NCBI GenBank assembly: GCA_947589505.1
Contig: CANQCF010000001.1
Location: 44,557-108,556 of the forward strand
DNA from: an uncultured Acetatifactor sp.
GTDB taxonomy: Bacteria > Bacillota > Clostridia > Lachnospirales > Lachnospiraceae
Reading direction: 5' to 3'
DNA length: 64,000 nucleotides
Numbering within the stretch: the stretch's first letter is position 1; each line of letters begins with the position of its first letter. This document shows positions 57,521 to 64,000 of the stretch, one piece after another. Both the position numbers and the translations under genes were made by a program. Under the pieces are notes generated by a model that saw only the letters and a program-made list of their open reading frames with translations, ran no database searches and was not told the origin of the DNA.

Positions 57521-59605
57521 TTAAGACTTGTTTTTTTCCGTTTTGTAAAACTGCCTGGCGGTCTGGAATTTCTGATACAGCATCCCCTTATTCCCCAGAC
57601 TTTTCACTATATTGGTCCTGCGGCCCACAAAATCCGTGAGTTTCGTCATATACTCGTCGGCGGAGATCGTTCCCTCCGCCACCATGGTCAGACCCTTTTC
57701 CCAGCTGGCGGTCAGCCTTGGATCCAGCAGGGGTTTTATGGCGCTCTCCACCACGTCGTAGATCATCTCCCCCATCAGGGTCGGGGTGAGGATCTGGGTC
57801 TTTTTATTCAGGGAGAGATATTCGATGTTGACCAACTTTTTTAAGATCTCCGCCCTGGTGGCGCTGGTGCCGATGCCGCTGCCCTTGATCTGTGCCCGGA
57901 GTTCCTCGTCCTCGATCAACTGTCCGGCATTTTCCATGGCGAGGATCATGCTTCCGGAATTGTAACGCTTTGGCGGGGAGGTCTCCCCCTCTTTTATTTC
58001 ATAGGAATCCACATCGGCCGCCGCGCCTTTCTTGAGTTCCATCAGGATCTTTAGGAATTCTCCGTCGCACTTCATCTCCTGGTCAGAATCGCCGTCCTTT
58101 TCGGGCTCCTTCCCGGAGCCCGCGGAAGCGCTGGTTTCCTCCCCGGCCTTCGCCTCGTCCTGTGGCCCTCCTTCGGTTTTCCGGAAGACAAATGCCACCT
58201 TCAGATAGCCCTCCTCCGTCAAAACCTTAAAATTCGAGAAGAACCGTTCTCCCTTGACCAGGACGGTCAGCGCAAATTTCTGATAGACGGCGGGGGGATA
58301 AAAAATGCTCAGGAACCTCCTTACGATCAGCTCATACACGTTCCTGGAAAGGGCGGGAAGGGAGTTTAAGTTTCCCAGGCCCTGACCGGTGGGAATGATG
58401 GCGTAGTGGTCCGTGATCTGCTTGTCATTGACGTATCTTGTCTTTGCGATATTCTTATAGCTGCCGTTCTGCAGGATCTCCCCGGCAAAATTCGCCGCCG
58501 GTCCATAGCTCCTGAGCCCGCCGATGTTCTTATGGATCTCCTTCGCCACGGCCGTGGAGAGAACCCTGGCGTCTGTCCTGGGGTAGGTGCACATCTTTTT
58601 TTCGTAGAGCTCCTGGACGATGCGCAGAGTTTCGTCGGGACTGATCTTGAAATATTTCGAGCAGTCGTTCTGCAGTTCCGCCAGGTTATAGAGAAGGGGC
58701 GGATTCTTGTTTTCCTTCTTTTTCTCGATCTGTTCTATCACAGCGGGGCCCGCCGGATCCGCTCCAAGGCGCTCAAGCAACTCCTGGGCGCTCTCCCGGG
58801 CCTTGAATCCGTTTTCTTTATACAGGAGGGGGGACTGGTAATATGCGGAACCCTCCACGGCCCGCCACTCCCCGTAAAACTTCCGGTCCTGAAGCCGAAA
58901 ATTCCCCTGGATCCGGTAAAACGGCGTCTTTGTAAAATTCCGGATCTCACGCTCCCGGTTCACCACCATGCCGAGCACGCAGGTCATGACCCGTCCCACG
59001 CTGATCACCGCCTTGTCCCTCTTCAGAAAATCCTTGACGGACCAGCCGTATTTCAGGGTGAGCACCCGGGAAAAATTGATGCCCATCAGATAGTCTTCTT
59101 TGGCGCGCAGATAGGCCGCATCGCTCAAAGCGTCATACTCCGAAAGGTCCTTTGCATCCCGGATGCCCCGCAGGATTTCTTCTTCCGTCTGGGAGTCGAT
59201 CCAGACCCTCTTCCGGGTCTTTCCCTTTACCCCCGCCATCTGCTCCACCAGACGGTAGATATACTCTCCCTCCCGTCCGGAGTCCGTGCAGACGTAGATC
59301 ACGTCCACATCCGGTCGGTTTAAGAGACTGCTCACCACCCCGAACTGTTTTGCCGAGGAAGAGATGATCTCGTACTTATATTCCCTGGGCATGAAGGGAA
59401 TGGTATCCAGGCTCCATCTCCGAAGACTTTCGTCATAGGCATCCGGGTAACTCATGGTCACTAAATGTCCCACGCACCAGGTCACAACAGAGGTCTCCGA
59501 CTCCATATAGCCGTCAAAGGACTTCATATTCTCTTTTAAGGCGTTTCCGAACTCTCTTGCCACGCTCGGTTTTTCCGCGATGTATAAATTCTTGCCCAAG
59601 CTCAT
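57521..59605 (-). CDS. topB: DNA topoisomerase III
   Basis: LYIAEKPSVAREFGNAL, CTDSGREGEYIYRLV, TYPRTDARVLS, GSGIGTSATRAEILKKL. Confidence 0.93.
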   Translation of the reverse strand: MSLGKNLYIAEKPSVAREFGNALKENMKSFDGYMESETSVVTWCVGHLVTMSYPDAYDESLRRWSLDTIPFMPREYKYEIISSSAKQFGVVSSLLNRPDVDVIYVCTDSGREGEYIYRLVEQMAGVKGKTRKRVWIDSQTEEEILRGIRDAKDLSEYDALSDAAYLRAKEDYLMGINFSRVLTLKYGWSVKDFLKRDKAVISVGRVMTCVLGMVVNREREIRNFTKTPFYRIQGNFRLQDRKFYGEWRAVEGSAYYQSPLLYKENGFKARESAQELLERLGADPAGPAVIEQIEKKKENKNPPLLYNLAELQNDCSKYFKISPDETLRIVQELYEKKMCTYPRTDARVLSTAVAKEIHKNIGGLRSYGPAANFAGEILQNGSYKNIAKTRYVNDKQITDHYAIIPTGQGLGNLNSLPALSRNVYELIVRRFLSIFYPPAVYQKFALTVLVKGERFFSNFKVLTEEGYLKVAFVFRKTEGGPQDEAKAGEETSASAGSGKEPEKDGDSDQEMKCDGEFLKILMELKKGAAADVDSYEIKEGETSPPKRYNSGSMILAMENAGQLIEDEELRAQIKGSGIGTSATRAEILKKLVNIEYLSLNKKTQILTPTLMGEMIYDVVESAIKPLLDPRLTASWEKGLTMVAEGTISADEYMTKLTDFVGRRTNIVKSLGNKGMLYQKFQTARQFYKTEKNKS

Positions 59606-59658
59606 TCCCCGTTCTTTTGCCCGAAAAGCCGTATCGGGCTTAAGTGATTCTGTTCTAG

Positions 59659-61392
59659 TTACCTCATAGTCAGTTCCCGAAGCAGCTTTTCCACATCCGG
59701 AACGCAAAGGGGCTTCCCCAGAAAGAACCCCTGTATCACATCGCAGCCCACAGCGTGCAGATAGCGGTACTGCTGTTCCTGCTCTACACCCTCCGCCACG
59801 GACTCAAAGCCAAGGGATTTGATCATATTGATGATGGACTCCGTGATGATCCGCGTCGAGGAGTCCGAAAGCACCGTATCGATAAAGGATTTGTCAATCT
59901 TCAGCGTGTTGATGGGCAGTTTTTTCAGGTAGCTCAGGGAAGAAAAACCCGTGCCGAAGTCGTCCAGGGAAATCCGGATTCCCTTGCCCTGCAGGAACCG
60001 CAGCTTTTCACTGACCGTTTCAAAATCTTCAATCAGGATACTCTCTGTCACCTCCAGTTCGATCTGGCTGGGATTTACCCGATACTTCTCCAGGATTTCG
60101 AGCAGCTGTTCCACAAACTCCGGCCGTATGTACTGTTTTGCGGAGATATTGATGGAGAGGATAAAATCCGCGCCGTAAGTCTCCCGCCATTTTGCATATT
60201 GTCCGACAGCATTTTCAAGAACCCAGCTGCCGATGGGAACAATGAAGCCATTCTTCTCTGCGATTGGGATGAACACCGCCGGGCTGATCATTCTGCCGTC
60301 CTCATCCCTCCAGCGCAGCAGGGCCTCCATTCCCCGGAGTTTTTTGTTCCCCGCGTAAAACTGCGGCTGGTAGTAAAGCTCAAAGCGATTCCCGGAAAGA
60401 GCATCTTTCAGTTTGGTCTCCAGTTCCACGCTGGTGAGGAAATCGTTTAGGATGGGAGCTTCATAGTATAGGATGGATCCCTTTCCCATGGATTTGCACT
60501 TCAGCATGACAACCTCCGCGCAGTTGATCAAATCCAGCGCGCTGTCGGAGGCCTCCGGGTAACGGGCCACACCCACCGTCACACTGAGAGTCACAATCTG
60601 ACCGTTTGCAGTCTGGAAAGGCTTTTTGATCCTTTCTTCCAGGGCACTGTGAATTTTCTCCACAGTGTCAGATCCGCTCTGCCCAAATACGGCGATGCAA
60701 TACACATCGCTGTTAAAATGGCAGGCGATAATCCTGTCGCTGCAGAATTCCTTGATGACGGCGCCCAGCTGCTGGACGATCTCGTCCCCGGCAATCATCC
60801 CCAGACTGTCGTTGATCTTATGGAAGTCGTCCACATCCAGCATCATCACGCTGACCGTCTCTTTTTCCTTCTCCGCCCTGCGCAGAAAATCCCCCAGAAG
60901 CCGTATAAAATAATTGCGGTTGTATAGGCCGGTGTAGATGTCATAGTAAGAATAGTAATCCAGTTCGTCCGACTGCCTCTTATACTTTGTGATATCAAAT
61001 ATGCGGATGATTTTATCCGTACATTCTCCGTCCTGGTCGAGGATCAGGTCCGTCCGGAAAAAAAGCCACCTCTTCTTATCCCGGGTGAGACATTCCACGG
61101 ATTTTCTCTCTGTCTTCGACGGATCCTTTTCCAAAAAAATGACGTCCCGAAGCGGAATCACATACGGTTCGTCGATCACCTCAAAAAGTTTTTCCAGTTC
61201 CCGCTTCGCAGTAATATCAAAGTCGAAATATTTTTTCCACTGACCCAGGGCACAGACTTCCTCCCTGTCTCTGGATAAAAACAGATAAGCGCCGTTGGAC
61301 TTTTCGCAGACAAGGCGGTACATCCTCTCCCTGGCGCTGATCTTCTGATTCATAGCTTTTAACAGATCCAACTGATATTGTAATTCCTTCAT
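59659..61392 (-). CDS. PAS-GGDEF-EAL domain protein
   Basis: GLYNRNYFIRLLGDFLRRAE, SLGMIAGDEIVQQLG (degenerate GGDEF), YYQPQFYAGNKKLRGMEALLRWRDEDG (EAL). Confidence 0.92.
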   Translation of the reverse strand: MKELQYQLDLLKAMNQKISARERMYRLVCEKSNGAYLFLSRDREEVCALGQWKKYFDFDITAKRELEKLFEVIDEPYVIPLRDVIFLEKDPSKTERKSVECLTRDKKRWLFFRTDLILDQDGECTDKIIRIFDITKYKRQSDELDYYSYYDIYTGLYNRNYFIRLLGDFLRRAEKEKETVSVMMLDVDDFHKINDSLGMIAGDEIVQQLGAVIKEFCSDRIIACHFNSDVYCIAVFGQSGSDTVEKIHSALEERIKKPFQTANGQIVTLSVTVGVARYPEASDSALDLINCAEVVMLKCKSMGKGSILYYEAPILNDFLTSVELETKLKDALSGNRFELYYQPQFYAGNKKLRGMEALLRWRDEDGRMISPAVFIPIAEKNGFIVPIGSWVLENAVGQYAKWRETYGADFILSINISAKQYIRPEFVEQLLEILEKYRVNPSQIELEVTESILIEDFETVSEKLRFLQGKGIRISLDDFGTGFSSLSYLKKLPINTLKIDKSFIDTVLSDSSTRIITESIINMIKSLGFESVAEGVEQEQQYRYLHAVGCDVIQGFFLGKPLCVPDVEKLLRELTMR

Positions 61393-61447
61393 ATTGCAAC
61401 CCCGACAATGACATACGATAACAACACATTCCAAGACAACATAATTT

Positions 61448-61480
61448 GCGGGGAAACACGCGCTGAGGCGTTCTCCCCGC
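61448..61480. terminator. GC-rich hairpin downstream of asd
   Basis: GCGGGGA...TCCCCGC inverted repeat in intergenic gap. Confidence 0.5.
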
Positions 61481-61509
61481 AGATCAGACAGTACAGCCTG
61501 GCAAGTCCA

Positions 61510-62595
61510 TTATTTCTTCGCGATATACCCCTTTGCTTTCAGGAGCTCCGCGCAGAGAACAGCTCCGCCGGCGGCACCCCTCACCGTGTTGTGGGAGAGA
61601 CCGACAAATTTCCAATCGTAGACCGTGTCCTCCCGCAGCCTGCCGATGCTGATCCCCATACCGTTCTCATAGTCCACATCCAGAGTCACCTGGGGCCTGT
61701 TGTCCTCCTCCAGATACTGAATGAACTGCTTCGGAGCGCTGGGGAGCTCCAGCTCCTGAGGAACCCCGGAGAACTGCACAAGCTTCTCGATGAGCTGCTC
61801 CTTCGTGGGTTTCTTCCGGAACTTTACAAACACGGCCGCGGTATGTCCGTTCAGCACGGGAACGCGGATGCACTGGCTTGTGATCACGGGGCTCTCCGCC
61901 GGAACGATCTGACCGTCCCGGATCTCTCCCCAGAGACGCAAAGGCTCCTTCTCGCTCTTTTCTTCCTCGCCGCCAATATAAGGGATGATATTTCCCTCCA
62001 TCTCCGGCCAGTCCTTAAAAGTCTTTCCGGCGCCGGAGATCGCCTGATAAGTGGTCACCACAACCTCATAGGGCTCGAACTCCCTCCAGGCCGTGAGCAC
62101 AGGGGCGTAACTCTGGATGGAGCAGTTGGGTTTTACCGCGATAAAACCTCTCTTGGTGCCGAGACGCTTTTTCTGAAATTCGATTATCTCCGCGTGCTGA
62201 GGATTGATCTCCGGGATCATCATGGGGACGTCCGGGGTCCAGCGGTGTGCGCTGTTGTTGGAGACCACGGGGGTCTCCGTCTTCGCGTACGCCTCTTCAA
62301 TCTTCTTGATCTCTTCCTTTGACATATCCACCGCGCTGAACACGAAATCCACCTGGGAGGCCACCTTCTCCACCTCGTTCACGTTCATGACCACGATCTT
62401 CTTTACCGCTTCCGGCATGGGAGTGCTCATCTTCCAGCGGTCTCCCACAGCCTCCTCATAAGTCTTTCCCGCGGACCTGGGGCTGGCGGCAATGGTCGTC
62501 ACCTCAAACCAGGGATGATTCTCCAGAAGAGAGATAAACCGCTGTCCCACCATGCCGGTTCCGCCAAGTATGCCCACTTTTAATTTCTCACTCAT
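61510..62595 (-). CDS. asd: Aspartate-semialdehyde dehydrogenase (archaeal/fungal-type)
   Basis: VGILGGTGMVGQRFISLLENHPWFEVTTIAASPRSAGKTY, VVSNNSAHRWTPDVPMMIPEIN, VKPNCSIQSYAP. Confidence 0.93.
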   Translation of the reverse strand: MSEKLKVGILGGTGMVGQRFISLLENHPWFEVTTIAASPRSAGKTYEEAVGDRWKMSTPMPEAVKKIVVMNVNEVEKVASQVDFVFSAVDMSKEEIKKIEEAYAKTETPVVSNNSAHRWTPDVPMMIPEINPQHAEIIEFQKKRLGTKRGFIAVKPNCSIQSYAPVLTAWREFEPYEVVVTTYQAISGAGKTFKDWPEMEGNIIPYIGGEEEKSEKEPLRLWGEIRDGQIVPAESPVITSQCIRVPVLNGHTAAVFVKFRKKPTKEQLIEKLVQFSGVPQELELPSAPKQFIQYLEEDNRPQVTLDVDYENGMGISIGRLREDTVYDWKFVGLSHNTVRGAAGGAVLCAELLKAKGYIAKK

Positions 62596-62638
62596 AATCT
62601 TTTACTCCTTTATAATAAAATAGTATTTCTTTCCAGCC

Positions 62639-64000
62639 TTAGGACTCCCCGTCCAGATACCTGTGGTGCAGGGCGATCACCTTCTCCATGGCCTCCCGTC
62701 CGGGGGCGCCTATGGTAAGGCGTTTTTCCACGCAGGTCTTTAAGGAGACTGCGTCGTAAATATCCTCCTGAAACTTGTCGCTGATCCCCTGCAGCTCCTC
62801 AAGAGAGAGCTTCTCGATGGAAGTCCCCTTGTCGATGCAGTACAGCACCAGCCGCCCTACGATCCCATGAGCGTCCCGGAAGGGCACTCCCTTTCCCACC
62901 AGATAATCCGCCGCGTCCGTGGCATTCGTAAAGCCGTTCATGGCGCTGGCCGCCATGCGGTCTTTATGAAACTTCATGGTCTCCAGCATCCCCGTAAACA
63001 GGGAAAGGCAGCTTGTGACGGTATCGATGGCGTCGAAGGAAACCTCCTTGTCCTCCTGCATATCTTTATTGTATGCAAGGGGAATCCCCTTCATGGTAGT
63101 CAGAAGGCTCATCAGCGCGCCGTACACCCGGCCGGTCTTCCCCCGCACAAGCTCCGCGATGTCCGGATTCTTCTTCTGGGGCATAATGCTGCTCCCGGTG
63201 GAGAAAGTATCGTCGATCTCCACAAACTGATATTCGTTGGAATTCCACAGAATAATCTCTTCGCAAAAGCGGCTTAAGTGCATCATCACCGTGGAAAGCG
63301 CCGCCAGGAACTCGATCAGATAGTCCCGGTCCGAGACGGAATCCATGCTGTTTAAGGTCGGGCCGTCAAAGCCAAGGAGCTGCGCCGTGTACTCACGATC
63401 CAGGGGATACGTGGTTCCCGCCATCGCTCCCGCCCCCAGAGGACAATAATTCATCCGCTTTCGGATGTCCGCCATCCTCTGGCGATCCCGCTTGAACATT
63501 TCAAAATAGGCGCCGTAGTGATGAGCCAGTGTCGTGGGCTGGGCCTTCTGCAGATGGGTGAATCCCGGCATATAAGTCTCCAGATTTTCCTCCATGGTTC
63601 TCAGGATCACCTGAAGCAGCTTTTTCAGTCCGGCGTCCGTTTCGTCCACCTGCTCCCGAATATACAGCCTCATATCCAGGGCCACCTGATCGTTCCGGCT
63701 CCGTCCGGTGTGAAGCTTCTTTCCCACGTCCCCGATGCGCTGGATCAGGTTTGCCTCCACAAAACTATGTACGTCTTCATACTGGCTCGTGATCTCCAGC
63801 CGGCCGGAAAGCACATCGCCCAGGATCGCCTCCAGTTCTTCATCAATCTTACGGGCCTCCTCCTCTGTCAGGATCCCCTGCTTTGCCAGCATCTTTACAT
63901 GGGCCTGGCTTCCGGCGATATCCTGCCGGATCAGGCGCTTATCGAATGTAATGGACGCGTTGAAATCATAGACGGCCTGATCGGTCTCCTTGGTAAAGCG
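62639..64000 (-). CDS. argH: Argininosuccinate lyase (5' end outside window)
   Basis: LHTGRSRNDQVALDMRLYIRE, GFTHLQKAQPTTLAHH, GSSIMPQKKNPDIAELVRGKTGRVYG. Confidence 0.96.
   Translation of the reverse strand, partial: RFTKETDQAVYDFNASITFDKRLIRQDIAGSQAHVKMLAKQGILTEEEARKIDEELEAILGDVLSGRLEITSQYEDVHSFVEANLIQRIGDVGKKLHTGRSRNDQVALDMRLYIREQVDETDAGLKKLLQVILRTMEENLETYMPGFTHLQKAQPTTLAHHYGAYFEMFKRDRQRMADIRKRMNYCPLGAGAMAGTTYPLDREYTAQLLGFDGPTLNSMDSVSDRDYLIEFLAALSTVMMHLSRFCEEIILWNSNEYQFVEIDDTFSTGSSIMPQKKNPDIAELVRGKTGRVYGALMSLLTTMKGIPLAYNKDMQEDKEVSFDAIDTVTSCLSLFTGMLETMKFHKDRMAASAMNGFTNATDAADYLVGKGVPFRDAHGIVGRLVLYCIDKGTSIEKLSLEELQGISDKFQEDIYDAVSLKTCVEKRLTIGAPGREAMEKVIALHHRYLDGES

Noticed and set aside
58406-59323. 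305-aa plus-strand ORF
   Set aside because: Antisense shadow of topB
61408-62322. 304-aa plus-strand ORF
   Set aside because: Antisense shadow of asd

Overview
This 64 kb window looks like a chromosomal segment of a moderately GC-rich Firmicute, most likely Lachnospiraceae-like (inferred from gene content, not searched). Nearly all genes are on the minus strand. Recognisable blocks: a MoxR/DUF58/membrane-protein cluster; a his operon (hisZ-G-D-B-IE) with a palindrome overlapping a sigma-A-like promoter; recU; two pseudouridine synthases; coaD/rsmD; a type IIA topoisomerase pair (parE/parC-like); degV/recG/yloV/yloU/rpmB; sporulation and cell-wall genes (ytfJ, DUF2953, PBP, FtsW/RodA/SpoVE, zapA); ruvAB; leuCD-ilvC-ilvN-ilvN-ilvB; a NifU-like + GGGtGRT gene pair; topB; a PAS-GGDEF-EAL protein; asd; and argH (partial). 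The main accessory feature is an AT-rich restriction-modification island at about 51.6-54.6 kb. It holds a nuclease-methyltransferase fusion and a half-length specificity subunit, and is bracketed by a 10-bp perfect inverted repeat. Other non-routine signals: (i) several spacers or gene segments carry unrelated degenerate tandem arrays, each with its own short period (11, 12, 14, 15, about 17, 42 bp); (ii) a large U32-peptidase gene is split into three frames; (iii) HisIE carries an apparently non-catalytic HisA/HisF-like domain; (iv) a compound hairpin/direct-repeat element sits upstream of parE; (v) two small degenerate coding remnants. All calls come from reading the sequence and ORF translations; no database search was run.
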